Source of the DNA: Planctomycetota bacterium
GTDB lineage: Bacteria; Planctomycetota; Phycisphaerae; UBA1845
Length of the DNA stretch: 64,000 nucleotides
NCBI GenBank assembly: GCA_024280855.1
Contig: JAJRPG010000082.1
Coordinates: forward strand, 1 to 64,000
Reading direction: 5' to 3'
This document shows positions 45,629-55,004 of this stretch, one piece after another (position 1 is the stretch's first letter; each line of letters opens with the position of its first letter). A program made the position numbers and the translations under genes. The notes under the pieces are model-generated. The model did not search any database. It saw only the letters and a program-made list of their open reading frames with translations, and had not been told where the DNA came from.

Positions 45629-45997
45629 TTAAGCACCACACATAACGCGGCCCATAGCTTCTTCCACACGATCTTTTTCAAACGGTTTGACAACATAATC
45701 AGCCGCACCGAGCTTGAGCGCTTCCATCAAAGGCTCTCGCTGATCGATGGCAGAGATCATGATAATCTTGGCGTTCGGATCGCTTGCACGAATTGCTTTA
45801 AGCGCCTCAATACCGCTTACAGTAGGCATCACGATATCCATCGTCACGATGTCCGGCTTGAGCTGCGCGTACATCTCAATAGCTTCGTTCCCGTCGCCCG
45901 CTTCACCGACAATTTCGTAACCGGCTTCGGTTAGCATGTTTTTCAACATGTGCCTCATGAATTTGGCGTCGTCAACAACTAATACTCTAGTGGACAC
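45629..45997 (-). CDS. cheY: CheY-like single-domain response regulator
   Basis: 122 residues, receiver domain only. VLVVDDAKF has the acidic pair, TMDIVMP the phosphorylated Asp, MISA the conserved Thr/Ser position (Ser) and VVKPF the Lys. GTG 45997 is preceded by AGGAG seven bases upstream. It is the last gene of the - strand chemosensory operon and would carry the signal from CheA to the output, whether flagella, pili or another target. Confidence 0.92.
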   Translation of the reverse strand: MSTRVLVVDDAKFMRHMLKNMLTEAGYEIVGEAGDGNEAIEMYAQLKPDIVTMDIVMPTVSGIEALKAIRASDPNAKIIMISAIDQREPLMEALKLGAADYVVKPFEKDRVEEAMGRVMCGA

Positions 45998-46030
45998 AAT
46001 GTATCTCCTGCTTCTTGTAATCCGCGTGGT

Positions 46031-46555
46031 CTAAATTTTCGCGGGTTCCTGGCCAATAATTTCTACGGTGACATCGCCCTGACTGGGATCAAGCAACATT
46101 TTACGCCCCTTCTTGCCGCCTGTATCGCTGGCCAGAAGTTTGATACCATGATGGGTAAGACGCTTTTTCACTGCCGCTTCATTTCGTACACCCAACGATT
46201 TTGAAGTCTGGTCCCCAAACATAACTGACCCGCCAGAAATTTTGGCTTGAATCATTTTGGAGTTCGCACCAGCTTCGACCATGCGTTCGATTAGAACATC
46301 GACGGCGGTGTCTGCAAATTTACCGGGATCGCCTGCGCCTTCCTTGGAACTTGGAAGGATAACATGCGCCAAGCCGCCAATGCCTTTTTGACAATCGAAC
46401 AAGGCTATTCCGATACAAGAACCTAGGACTGTGCGTATGCAGTCGGGGGCTTGTACGACAGCTATACCAGCAATACCGATGCTATGCACTTTACCCGCCT
46501 TATTTTCTTCTAGCGCCATTGCGCTAGACGGTGATATTGTATGCGTAGCTGCCAT
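46031..46555 (-). CDS. cheD: Chemoreceptor glutamine deamidase CheD
   Basis: About 174 residues. VLGSCIGIALFD contains the catalytic Cys, and GGLAHVILP the His of the CheD Cys-His-Thr triad; AKISGGSVMF is also a family motif. CheD deamidates receptor glutamines and binds CheC. ATG 46555 has AAGGG six bases upstream; a GTG at 46576 overlapping the previous gene is the alternative. Adjacent cheC supports the call. Confidence 0.93.
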   Translation of the reverse strand: MAATHTISPSSAMALEENKAGKVHSIGIAGIAVVQAPDCIRTVLGSCIGIALFDCQKGIGGLAHVILPSSKEGAGDPGKFADTAVDVLIERMVEAGANSKMIQAKISGGSVMFGDQTSKSLGVRNEAAVKKRLTHHGIKLLASDTGGKKGRKMLLDPSQGDVTVEIIGQEPAKI

Positions 46556-46566
46556 CGCATTCCCTT

Positions 46567-47757
46567 CTATTGACACGCTGTTTCAATCAACCGCATCGCG
46601 GTAGGCGAAGGCAGCAGAATTAACGTCATTTCCAGCCAGGTATCGTCCAGCATAAAATCGGTGCGTGCTAAAAACACACTATCAGAACCGACCACCTGAT
46701 CGGCGATGACCGACTCTATAATCGCACTTGCATGATCAAACGCATAGATCGGCGGACCAGTCTCAAACTGCATCTCCAGCCACGTAGACCAGCTATTTAC
46801 AAATGAGCTTGAAATGATGTTGGCCGTTTCCTGCAAGGCCGAAATTTCAAGCTCTTCAAGCGTATTTGGAAGATTGTGAGGATCCCCCATAAGCAGGGCA
46901 CACAGTTTCCGGGCATGCGTCTCACCAAGCACTAACAATACATGCCCATGTACATTACTTCCCAGAGGCATATGCATAGCCGCCACAGGTTCATCGCTTG
47001 TCAGCTCGTCCCCTAATTCTTCCAATGGCACTTTCACAAAACCTTCGGTAGATATTTTTACGCCCTTCTTAACCCACTTAGACATAGACCGAGACGCATT
47101 GAAGGCACCATTGACCGCGATGGTACGAAGGGCTTGCTCGCGGACCTGCTCAAGCTGACATTGCGATTGCACCTTGTCCCAGGATTCAGTAGACAAAATA
47201 AACAGCATGGGCCACTGCATACATTTCCCATCTATCATGAACTCAGTCGTAGCTACGAGGACTTCATCGCTATTGACAACAATTTGCCCCACCACTGACT
47301 CAATAATGGCACTACCCATGTCATATGCAAAAAGTGGAGCTTCGGGTTCAATGGAAAGCTGGAGCCATTTCGCTAAACTGTTCGCGTAAGCACTACAAAC
47401 AATATTGCCAGTCTCTTCAAGGCAAGATTGCTCAAGTTCCGAAATAACCGTTGTTGTACCGGGCTTATTTTGCATCATCATGTCGACGAGCTGCATGCTT
47501 ACATCGTCTGGAAACATGAGTAACATATGCCCGGTCAAGTCTCCGCTTAATGGAAGATGCACGGCGGCAATCACATCATCGGTTAGACCAAGCACTTCGC
47601 TGGCTTCAACTACAGGGACAGATTGAAATCCGTCACTGGTAAGCCTAACGCCACGATGAAACCATTTAGAAAGCGCGCGTGACGCATTGTACGAACCGTT
47701 CACAGCCACGGTTCGTAGCGCATTTTCTAATGACGTATCCTGAATTTCTACGGACAT
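46567..47757 (-). CDS. cheC: Tandem CheC-type phosphatase-like protein
   Basis: 396 residues made of two homologous halves of about 200 residues. Each begins with ALRT(V/I)AVNG..NASR..SKW, then a CheC/CheX/FliY-type domain with the E-x2-N motif (LEETGNIV in half 1, LQETANII in half 2). Single CheC proteins have about 200 residues with two such motifs; here the unit is duplicated. It would dephosphorylate CheY and interact with CheD, encoded next. It begins one base after the cheA stop. Confidence 0.82.
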   Translation of the reverse strand: MSVEIQDTSLENALRTVAVNGSYNASRALSKWFHRGVRLTSDGFQSVPVVEASEVLGLTDDVIAAVHLPLSGDLTGHMLLMFPDDVSMQLVDMMMQNKPGTTTVISELEQSCLEETGNIVCSAYANSLAKWLQLSIEPEAPLFAYDMGSAIIESVVGQIVVNSDEVLVATTEFMIDGKCMQWPMLFILSTESWDKVQSQCQLEQVREQALRTIAVNGAFNASRSMSKWVKKGVKISTEGFVKVPLEELGDELTSDEPVAAMHMPLGSNVHGHVLLVLGETHARKLCALLMGDPHNLPNTLEELEISALQETANIISSSFVNSWSTWLEMQFETGPPIYAFDHASAIIESVIADQVVGSDSVFLARTDFMLDDTWLEMTLILLPSPTAMRLIETACQ

Positions 47758-47758
47758 T

Positions 47759-50758
47759 CTAGGCTCCCGATGCGACTAAAGTTGCCGCTTCAGATTCAAC
47801 TTCTTCACTTACCTTCGCGGCGAGGTCCATCATGGCACTTACGTCAAGGATAAGAGACACGGTACCGTCACCTCGTATCGAAGCGCCAGCAATACCCCGC
47901 ACGTTCGTATAGTTTTCAGCGATTGACTTAATCACCACATCATCCTGGCCATACAATTCATCTACGATTAAGCCGATGTTGTCTTTCTCAAATCCAATGA
48001 TGACCACTTCTAATTCGTCCGCGTCACGAGATTCGGTACAAAGAGAAGGCGCGTTAGTACGAAATATTTTCTCAAATGTTAGCAGCGGAATCACGCGATC
48101 ACGTACCCGCACCACATCGCGGCGTTGGATCCTTTTGATCTCTTTGCGCTTGACCGTAATGATCTCGGCTACAGTTTCCAAGGGAATGGCGTACACACCT
48201 TTACCTATACGAGCGACCAACGAAGTCAAAATAGCCAGCGTGAGAGGTAATCTAATCGTTACTTTACTACCAACACCAGGCGTCGTATCAAGCTCGACAG
48301 CGCCACTAAGACGATCAATCTTCGCTTTCACGATGTCCATACCCATGCCACGACCGGACAAGTCCGTCACCACTTGAGCGGTCGAAAACCCTGGCTGCAT
48401 GATGAATTGAGCGATTTCCTGATGTCCCATTTTCTCCAACTGGGCTTCAGTTACCAACTCTTTTTCAACCGCTTTTTGCCCGACTCTCTCGATGTTGACA
48501 CCAGCGCCATCGTCAGACACTTCGATGCAAATGGTATTGCCGCGATGACATGCTTCGAGCGTTAAAATGCCTGTTTCCGGCTTACCCGCTGCCAATCTAT
48601 CTTCTGGAACTTCGATGCCGTGATCGACACTATTGCGAACCATGTGCGTCAATGGATCGCCTAACTCATCGATCATGCGTTTATCAAGTTCGGTATGCTC
48701 GCCCTTTAATACCAGCTCTACTTTCTTGCCAGTAGATTTACAAATATCACGCACAACCCGGCGGAATCGACCAAACAACGGTCCAACTGAAACCATGCGC
48801 GTACCCATGATACCTTTTTGTATACCCTCAGAAACACGACTCAGGCCATGCAACGCTTCATCAAAATCGTACATCGCAGGACGTAAATCGGATACTTTTT
48901 TTACCAACGAACAAACCGGAGCAATGCTCTGCGATAGAATAAGAAGATCACTACGAACCTCCTCTAGTTCCCGCTGAGACTCGCTTGCACTGCCAGTTTG
49001 TAATTGAGAGATATGCGTATTCAGTCGTTCCAATCGTTCGTTCATATCATCAGCAAGGAATCCGAGATTTTTACCCTCGAAAACCTCACGGAACAGGCTA
49101 TGGACTTGAGAAAAACGTGCGCGGTTAATTACTAATTCGCCGCCGAGATTCATCAGATCATCCAGGCGTGCCTGGTCTACGCGTAATGTTTCACCGGTTT
49201 TGACAGGAGCCTTCTCAGCCTTGGCCGCGGGCTTACCGGCAGCAGGCTTCCCCGCGACAGGTGGTGCTTTTGGTGGAGATGATGACGCTGGCTCTTTTGC
49301 TTTCTCTGCCTGAACATTTCCAGTTTTTCCCGCATCACTCGTTCCATCTAGCGTGGGAATCGCGGCGACGTCTTTCGAAAGATCAGCTGAAGTATCATTG
49401 TTAGTTTCAGCATTTTCTGCCTGCGAAGAATCTTCCTCACTTGACATGTCATCATCAGAACCCGCATGAGCGACAGTCACTTTCTCCACAGAATACGTCA
49501 TAATAGATTCTTGAACGTCTTTCGGGCTAACGTCCGATTCAACAAGGTAAACAACCTCGCTCAAAGATGAATCGCCCGTCACATCGTCCAAATCCGGCGT
49601 GGTCGATACCACATGCCCCACTTCGCCAAGCTTATTAAAAATGAGATAAGATTGGATGGATGACTCATCCGAATTTTCTGGAAACTTTACGATGACAGAA
49701 AGATGACCCTCTGCAATTTTCTCATCAATAATTACCCCGGAAGCATTCCCTGTAGCAGCGCCTGCTTCTGTTGACTCTGTGGCATCAGCCGATTTTCCAT
49801 TGGGGGACCATTTGTCAAATTTGTTCGCAAATTCATCAGGATCAATATCACTGACTTCGCCCTGCCTGAGCAAATCATTGACACTGCGTATGCGATCGAC
49901 AACTGAAAAGAAAACCGTCATCAACTCTTCGTCGAGCGTCAGTCGTTGCGCTCGAAGCTCGTCGAATATGGTTTCCATGTCGTGAGTCACGCGATTCATT
50001 CCGGTAAGCCCTGCGGCACCGGAAGCGCCTTTGATGTTATGTGCGGCGCGAAATACGCGATTTAGTAAATCAATATCAGATGGTGACTCTTCCAGCCCTA
50101 GAAGAGCCTCATTCAACTCTTCTATGGTCTCCGCAGTCGTCTCGACAAACAAGGCGGCTAATTCCGGGTCACTAAAAACTTCGTTTGTCGTGCGTGAATT
50201 TGCACTTGCCTCCGGCCCAGACGCACCTGAACCAGGCGTTGCCTCTATTGTCGATTGTTCCGATCCTTCAGCATCGCTCGCACCTTCATTTGAAGAACCC
50301 TGTTCGGCCTGTTCAGCGCTTTTATTCTGCGAATTGTCATCCAAAATAGCGTTTAGGCTTGCAAGCACATCATCGATCTCAACAGGCTCATCCTGTGGCT
50401 CAGATAGTTCTGCGACTAACGCCTTCAAACGATCAAATACACGAAACAATACCTCAAAACTGTTGGCAGATAAATCGCGTTTTAACATGCGCACCTGGTC
50501 AAATAGCGTTTCCATGATGTGTGTCAGATCCTTGATTTTGTCGAATCCAAACGCCGCCGCTAGCCCTTTCAAGCTATGTGCAGCACGAAACATCGTGTTC
50601 ATTTGCTCACGATCTTCTGGCGCATCTAACGACAACACACCCGACCCGGCCTTCGACTCAAATTCCATCAGACCCGTATCGAGCATTTCTAAATACTCGG
50701 GAGCCTCGTCGAGAAAGCCAGCCATCAATTCTGGAGTGATTTCAATTCCGCTACTCAT
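47759..50758 (-). CDS. cheA: Chemotaxis histidine kinase CheA with two HPt domains
   Basis: 999 residues from ATG 50758, which has a GAGGAT site. HPt domains sit near residues 10-120 and 195-305, with phospho-accepting H61 (RAAHSLKG) and H240 (RAAHNIKG). A P2-like region of about 75 residues follows (near 365-440), then a long Ala/Pro/Glu linker, the dimerisation helices, the ATPase domain (MVRNSVDHGIE N box, DDGAGV G1, GRGMGM G2) and a C-terminal CheW-like domain. A second HPt is uncommon and may allow two response regulators to be phosphorylated. Confidence 0.94.
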   Translation of the reverse strand: MSSGIEITPELMAGFLDEAPEYLEMLDTGLMEFESKAGSGVLSLDAPEDREQMNTMFRAAHSLKGLAAAFGFDKIKDLTHIMETLFDQVRMLKRDLSANSFEVLFRVFDRLKALVAELSEPQDEPVEIDDVLASLNAILDDNSQNKSAEQAEQGSSNEGASDAEGSEQSTIEATPGSGASGPEASANSRTTNEVFSDPELAALFVETTAETIEELNEALLGLEESPSDIDLLNRVFRAAHNIKGASGAAGLTGMNRVTHDMETIFDELRAQRLTLDEELMTVFFSVVDRIRSVNDLLRQGEVSDIDPDEFANKFDKWSPNGKSADATESTEAGAATGNASGVIIDEKIAEGHLSVIVKFPENSDESSIQSYLIFNKLGEVGHVVSTTPDLDDVTGDSSLSEVVYLVESDVSPKDVQESIMTYSVEKVTVAHAGSDDDMSSEEDSSQAENAETNNDTSADLSKDVAAIPTLDGTSDAGKTGNVQAEKAKEPASSSPPKAPPVAGKPAAGKPAAKAEKAPVKTGETLRVDQARLDDLMNLGGELVINRARFSQVHSLFREVFEGKNLGFLADDMNERLERLNTHISQLQTGSASESQRELEEVRSDLLILSQSIAPVCSLVKKVSDLRPAMYDFDEALHGLSRVSEGIQKGIMGTRMVSVGPLFGRFRRVVRDICKSTGKKVELVLKGEHTELDKRMIDELGDPLTHMVRNSVDHGIEVPEDRLAAGKPETGILTLEACHRGNTICIEVSDDGAGVNIERVGQKAVEKELVTEAQLEKMGHQEIAQFIMQPGFSTAQVVTDLSGRGMGMDIVKAKIDRLSGAVELDTTPGVGSKVTIRLPLTLAILTSLVARIGKGVYAIPLETVAEIITVKRKEIKRIQRRDVVRVRDRVIPLLTFEKIFRTNAPSLCTESRDADELEVVIIGFEKDNIGLIVDELYGQDDVVIKSIAENYTNVRGIAGASIRGDGTVSLILDVSAMMDLAAKVSEEVESEAATLVASGA

Positions 50759-50771
50759 AATATCCTCACAA

Positions 50772-51644
50772 TCACTTAGCCAGTACTGCCCGAGCGGCTG
50801 TTGCACTCAAGGGCTTGGTGTAAACATTAGGGCCGCCATAATCCAATTTTATGGCGTCACGAAGCTCTTGCGTGCTACGAATGGGATCAACATCTCCAAT
50901 AATCAGATTACCGCCACATCCCAATGCGTTGGTCAAATGATCGATCACGCGCAATTTCATGGCGTTATCGAAATACATCAATACGTTACGCAAGAATATC
51001 AAATCAAATTTTGACTCGGGGAATGGGTCGCGTAGGTTATGAAATTTGAATTTTACATGCTTGCGAATTTCAGATTTTAGTTCGTAGGTATCGTCTTTTT
51101 GGGTGAACCATTTCGCAACGATCTTAGGATCAGAACGCGAGATAGCGTATTCGTTGTATATGCCGCTACTGGCTTTGTCCAAAACATCGTGACTAATATC
51201 ACTTCCAACAATTTCTATTTTCCATGTCGAAAAACCAGGCAGTGATTCGCGTAAACAAATCGCCGCAGTATAGGCCTCTTCCCCACTGCTGCTCGCAGCG
51301 CTCCAAATTCGGATCGTCTTTGAAGCGACTTGCTTCTTTCTCTCGATCACCTCAGGCAGCCACTTTTCACGGAAGAATTTCCAAAGTGTTTCATTTCGAA
51401 AGAAATAGGTTTCATTGGTCGTCACCGCAGCCAGGAAGTGCGGGAGTTCTTTCTCGCAGGCCTTATCATCTTGAAGCAAACTGTAATAGTCTTTGAAGGA
51501 GGCGAGGTCCAATGATTTTAGACGCCTACGCAAACGATTGCTGAGCATACCCAGCTTCGATTCTGGCAGGAAAATCCCCGTCTTTTCATAGATGGTGTCA
51601 GCGAATTTCTTAAATTCGGCTTCTGTCAAATTGACTAATTCCAC
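50772..51644 (-). CDS. cheR: Chemoreceptor methyltransferase CheR
   Basis: 290 residues. The N-terminal helical domain (TGIFLPESKLGMLSNRLRRRL) is followed by the SAM-dependent methyltransferase domain with IRIWSAASSSGEEAYTAA, IVGSDIS and DLIFLRNVLMYF. It methylates receptor glutamates. GTG 51644 is preceded by GAGAGGTGA. It ends 13 bases before cheA. Its opposing esterase cheB is not in the window. Confidence 0.94.
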   Translation of the reverse strand: MELVNLTEAEFKKFADTIYEKTGIFLPESKLGMLSNRLRRRLKSLDLASFKDYYSLLQDDKACEKELPHFLAAVTTNETYFFRNETLWKFFREKWLPEVIERKKQVASKTIRIWSAASSSGEEAYTAAICLRESLPGFSTWKIEIVGSDISHDVLDKASSGIYNEYAISRSDPKIVAKWFTQKDDTYELKSEIRKHVKFKFHNLRDPFPESKFDLIFLRNVLMYFDNAMKLRVIDHLTNALGCGGNLIIGDVDPIRSTQELRDAIKLDYGGPNVYTKPLSATAARAVLAK

Positions 51645-51749
51645 GAATCACCTCTCGGTTATTAAACTCATCCAATAATAAAACAGCCAACTATCGTAAC
51701 GATTTCCAGTAAAGGAAATTTTTCATATCCGCCTGGCAAATTCATGCCT

Positions 51750-52259
51750 CTACGATGACGCCATTTCCATCTTTATCAATTCACCAATATTCAATAAAAT
51801 CAGCAGCGTGCCTTCATGATTGACAATACCTGAAACAAAACCAGTATCGCAATTTAGCGCACCACGCGGTGCCGGTTCAATGTCTGAAAGCTTTGCGCGA
51901 AGAACTTCATTCACGGCGTCCACGACGACGCCCACTGTTCTATTCTCTACGTTGAGTACTATCACGCGTGAATCATCGGTCGGCTCAGCAGCTTCAAGAC
52001 CGAATTTTCGCCGCAAATCAATGATAGGTATCACATGCCCTCGAAGGTTCACCAATCCACGAACATGGGTGGGAACGCCTGGCATTTCTGTCGTGTGTCC
52101 AATGAGAATAATCTCCTGGACGTCCATGATATCAACGCCGTACTCTTCCGACGCCAACCTAAAGCTAACCAACTGACAGGCATCTTCAGCAAGAAGATCC
52201 GAATCGATTTCGCCGTTAGAGCCGGTCGTTAGTTGTTCGTCTGCGGTCAATGTAGACAT
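51750..52259 (-). CDS. cheW: Chemotaxis coupling protein CheW
   Basis: 169 residues, one CheW domain: CQLVSFRLASEEYGVDIMDVQEII, VRGLVNLRGHVIPIIDLRRKFGL and NVENRTVGVVVDAVNEVL are all typical. It links receptors to CheA. It is the first gene of the - strand chemosensory operon; the gap to cheR is about 105 bases with no evident gene. Confidence 0.95.
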   Translation of the reverse strand: MSTLTADEQLTTGSNGEIDSDLLAEDACQLVSFRLASEEYGVDIMDVQEIILIGHTTEMPGVPTHVRGLVNLRGHVIPIIDLRRKFGLEAAEPTDDSRVIVLNVENRTVGVVVDAVNEVLRAKLSDIEPAPRGALNCDTGFVSGIVNHEGTLLILLNIGELIKMEMASS

Positions 52260-52685
52260 ATTCGTATCACTATTATCAAGAGTTCAACATAGCTAGGATC
52301 ACTACTACGATATCGACTGATAACGTCACGCAGTCTCGCTAGAAACGTCATCTAATCTGCAATTCTCTACAAGTTTGATGCACCACCAAACCACACACGG
52401 TGCATTGCCCCAGAAGATCTTCCCAATAAAGAAGGCTCTACATCTCCGCATCGGGATCATTATTGCGCGGCTTGAGATAGAAAAAGCTTACGGCTAATCA
52501 TATCAGGACTAAACCCCAATATTGCTGTAAACCCCCTACGCAATCCTCGTCTTTGCAACTCGGCATAATCACCTAGCTGCTCACCAATCGCCTCGCCATC
52601 TGTATCGGAGTCGGTACATGATTGAATTCGAATCGTTTATTGTTCGCCTGGTTACAGTCAGCAGCAGTCGAAGTCGATAGTTGGA

Positions 52686-52717
52686 TTGTACAAATTGTAA
52701 GATACGGTTGTACAAAT
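52686..52717 (+). promoter_or_regulatory. Direct-repeat palindromic sites upstream of cheX
   Basis: TTGTACAAAT occurs twice, at 52686-52695 and 52708-52717, centres 22 bp apart (two helical turns). Each contains the 8-bp palindrome TTGTACAA, so a dimeric regulator binding twice on one DNA face is plausible. A TATATT at 52728-52733 lies just downstream and could be a -10. The rest of the 548-bp gap between cheW and cheX (52260-52807) holds no gene I can support. Confidence 0.45.
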
Positions 52718-52807
52718 GTAGAGCTGTTATATTTTTCCTTGGGTTATGGTCGGGCATGTACCAGGGATATATTATTGCCCAAGCTGACGTGATGGAGCTG
52801 TGATACT

Positions 52808-53308
52808 ATGAATGTAAGATTTATAAACCCTTTTATTGCATCGATCTGTAATACGCTGGAAACGATGTGCGCTACAAAGGTGACTATCGGAAAGCCTTCG
52901 CTCAAAGGCGATAATGATGGCTCTACAGATGTGTCAGGCGTCATCGGATTCTCAGGTGATGCTGCTGGTAGCTTGGTCCTACACTTCAGTTTTGATGTAG
53001 CTTCTGCCATCGCAAGTAAATTTGCAGGTTGCGAAATTACGCAAGATCATGAAGATTTTTCTGATGCCATTGGTGAATTAGCGAACATGGTAGCTGGTGC
53101 GGCTAAAGCACAGTTCGAAGGATTGAACGTTTCGATATCACTACCCAACGTCGTAGTTGGAAAAGGTCATAACGTTACTTCATCCAAGGGTGAGAAGCGC
53201 GTGATCATTCCATGCGAAACCGAAGTTGGAAATTTCATGGTTGAGGTAGGTATGATTATCAAAAAAGCATCTGAATCCAGACAAGCGGTCGCGGCTACGG
53301 GAGCATAG
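52808..53308 (+). CDS. cheX: CheX-type CheY phosphatase
   Basis: 166 residues with the CheX fold pattern: MNVRFINPFIASICNTLETM at the start, VIGFSGDAAGSLVLHF in the middle, and the catalytic E-x2-N motif in AIGELANMVAGAAK. CheX dephosphorylates CheY-P. The CheY gene follows four bases downstream, so the pair may form a signal-termination module. It is divergent from the cheW-cheY operon. Confidence 0.92.
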   Translation: MNVRFINPFIASICNTLETMCATKVTIGKPSLKGDNDGSTDVSGVIGFSGDAAGSLVLHFSFDVASAIASKFAGCEITQDHEDFSDAIGELANMVAGAAKAQFEGLNVSISLPNVVVGKGHNVTSSKGEKRVIIPCETEVGNFMVEVGMIIKKASESRQAVAATGA

Positions 53309-53312
53309 AACG

Positions 53313-53687
53313 ATGAAAATCATGTTAGTGGATGATTCCAGAACTATTCGTAACATTCAAAAAAATGTTCTAAAACAGCTAGGCTACGAAGACATCGTAG
53401 AGGCTGAGGACGGCGTTATTGCGCTGGCTAAGTTCGCGGAAACGTCACCGGACTTATGCCTTGTTGACTGGAACATGCCTAACATGGACGGTATCACGCT
53501 CATAAGAAAGATTCGTGAAACCAACAAGACCGTGCCGCTAATTATGTGTACCACAGAAGCGGAAAAAACGCGCGTGATCGAAGCCATCAAAGCTGGCGTA
53601 AATAATTACATCGTCAAGCCATTCACTGTAGAATCTCTGGGCGAGAAAATCAATCAAACCCTTTCCAAAGCTGGAGCTGGGGCGTAA
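53313..53687 (+). CDS. cheY: CheY-like response regulator (second copy)
   Basis: 124 residues: MLVDDSR acidic pair, CLVDWNMPNMDG phospho-Asp region, IMCTTE Thr, IVKPF Lys. It is encoded with cheX in a small operon. With the CheY at 45629 and a CheA carrying two HPt domains, the cluster appears to use two phosphate acceptors, one of which could serve as a sink. Confidence 0.94.
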   Translation: MKIMLVDDSRTIRNIQKNVLKQLGYEDIVEAEDGVIALAKFAETSPDLCLVDWNMPNMDGITLIRKIRETNKTVPLIMCTTEAEKTRVIEAIKAGVNNYIVKPFTVESLGEKINQTLSKAGAGA

Positions 53688-53722
53688 CGCTACTGTCATC
53701 AGGTGCTAGCTATTTGGTAGGC

Positions 53723-54073
53723 CTAGGAGCGTTTCGCGTCGGCAGAGGTCGGAATAACTAAACCCGTCGCAGCATCGACATTGAGGGGGGCCTCATCAAG
53801 TCGCATTTTCATCACTCGACCGACTTTGAATTTGACCGTGCGCTTGGGGGGTACGGGAACCTTGGCCATCGTCTTGGGATTCTGAGCTAACCGAGCCGCA
53901 CGAATACGACTCTCAAAAACGCCAAAATCTCTAAATTCCAAACGATTGCCCTGACTCAGCTCGTCAACAATGGCGTCTAAAAAAGATTGCAGGATACGTT
54001 TTACCAGAACACGTTTGCACTGCTCTTTATCGGCGATTCGATCAATTAGCTCTTTTTTTGTAATCGTTGCCAT
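53723..54073 (-). CDS. HU/IHF-family DNA-binding protein
   Basis: 116 residues. KKELIDRIADKEQCKR, VLVKRILQSFLDAIVDEL and GNRLEFRDFGVFESRIRAARLAQNPKT are the HU/IHF fold with the beta-arm; the arm carries AQNPKT (RNPxT in HU). The 16-20 residue C-terminal tail is an extension. It is a nucleoid or architectural protein; the present data do not separate HU from IHF. It converges on the cheX-cheY operon. Confidence 0.9.
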   Translation of the reverse strand: MATITKKELIDRIADKEQCKRVLVKRILQSFLDAIVDELSQGNRLEFRDFGVFESRIRAARLAQNPKTMAKVPVPPKRTVKFKVGRVMKMRLDEAPLNVDAATGLVIPTSADAKRS

Positions 54074-54336
54074 GATGTACTCACTTCTCGCTCTTGCTTC
54101 TATTCAACAAAACCAGCGTGACGCTTACCTGCAAACGCCCGTCCACCTCACCGGGATGATATATCACTTGGCTAGCTTCTAAATTCTACCGGCCCTGTCG
54201 ATCAAAATCGTCGCAAGTCATAGTAGCGTATAGACTTCTGACAATCAAGCCGCCTGTGATTCCTTACAATTTCTAGATATTTTTGGCGATTTAGCATCGC
54301 TCATCGACAGTTAAAATGGATTTATTCCATTTTTAC

Positions 54337-54660
54337 TTATCTAATTTGGCGACCGGTTCGAGTTGAATAAAAACGTCTTTGATATGTATTGCCATGACCA
54401 AAATTACGGCTTCCTTGATCGGTAATCGTTTCGCGGTACTCAACGGTCTCACCTGTGGCTTGGTATGCCGATGTGGATGGCCAATCTGCCCGACCAACGA
54501 ACTGTGGCGGTAGTTGAACATAATCCGGATTGAATATGACGTTAGCTTTGCCGATATTATCGGCATATTGAGACGTGTATTTCATGGACGACTTTACGTT
54601 GCATCCTGTTGCTGCAAATAACGCGATGCCGCAAATCAGTGATAACCAATGTCTAGACAT
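54337..54660 (-). CDS. Small hypothetical lipoprotein
   Basis: About 107 residues from ATG 54660. MSRHWLSLICGIALFAATGCN is a lipoprotein signal with lipobox AATGC, so the mature protein starts at that Cys. The mature part is polar, rich in Tyr and Arg, and has no family I recognise. The gap to the next gene upstream holds no other supported gene. Confidence 0.72.
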   Translation of the reverse strand: MSRHWLSLICGIALFAATGCNVKSSMKYTSQYADNIGKANVIFNPDYVQLPPQFVGRADWPSTSAYQATGETVEYRETITDQGSRNFGHGNTYQRRFYSTRTGRQIR

Positions 54661-55004
54661 AGAAAATTTCCCTTCCATGCCTGATTTATTGCATATGCTG
54701 TCCCAGCCTTAACAATTTCTCAGTATACGCCTGCAAGTCCGAGAAATACGGCGTTTTCTACCAGCAGGTGTAGACTTAACCTGTTTATCTTCTCAATTCT
54801 GGATCTTGCGGGTTGTGTGGATTATAAGGATTTTCTTCAAAAACCCTCCTATCATTAGGGTAAGGATTCAATTTGAGAAACATGGCCATCGCCACAAAAT
54901 CTGGCGTTCGCCAACTTAATTGTTGTGATATGTGATACGTCTCTATAAAATGAAGTAAAGTCTGTTTTCGTAAGCTTTTCTCTATGCTCACATTGGGGTC
55001 AAGA

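Noticed and set aside
54785-54991. A minus-strand ORF of up to 142 codons overlapping the start of the S8 protease gene
   Set aside because: Its C-terminal half looks protein-like, but it runs antisense to the protease N-terminus, has no ATG outside that gene, and I recognise no family.
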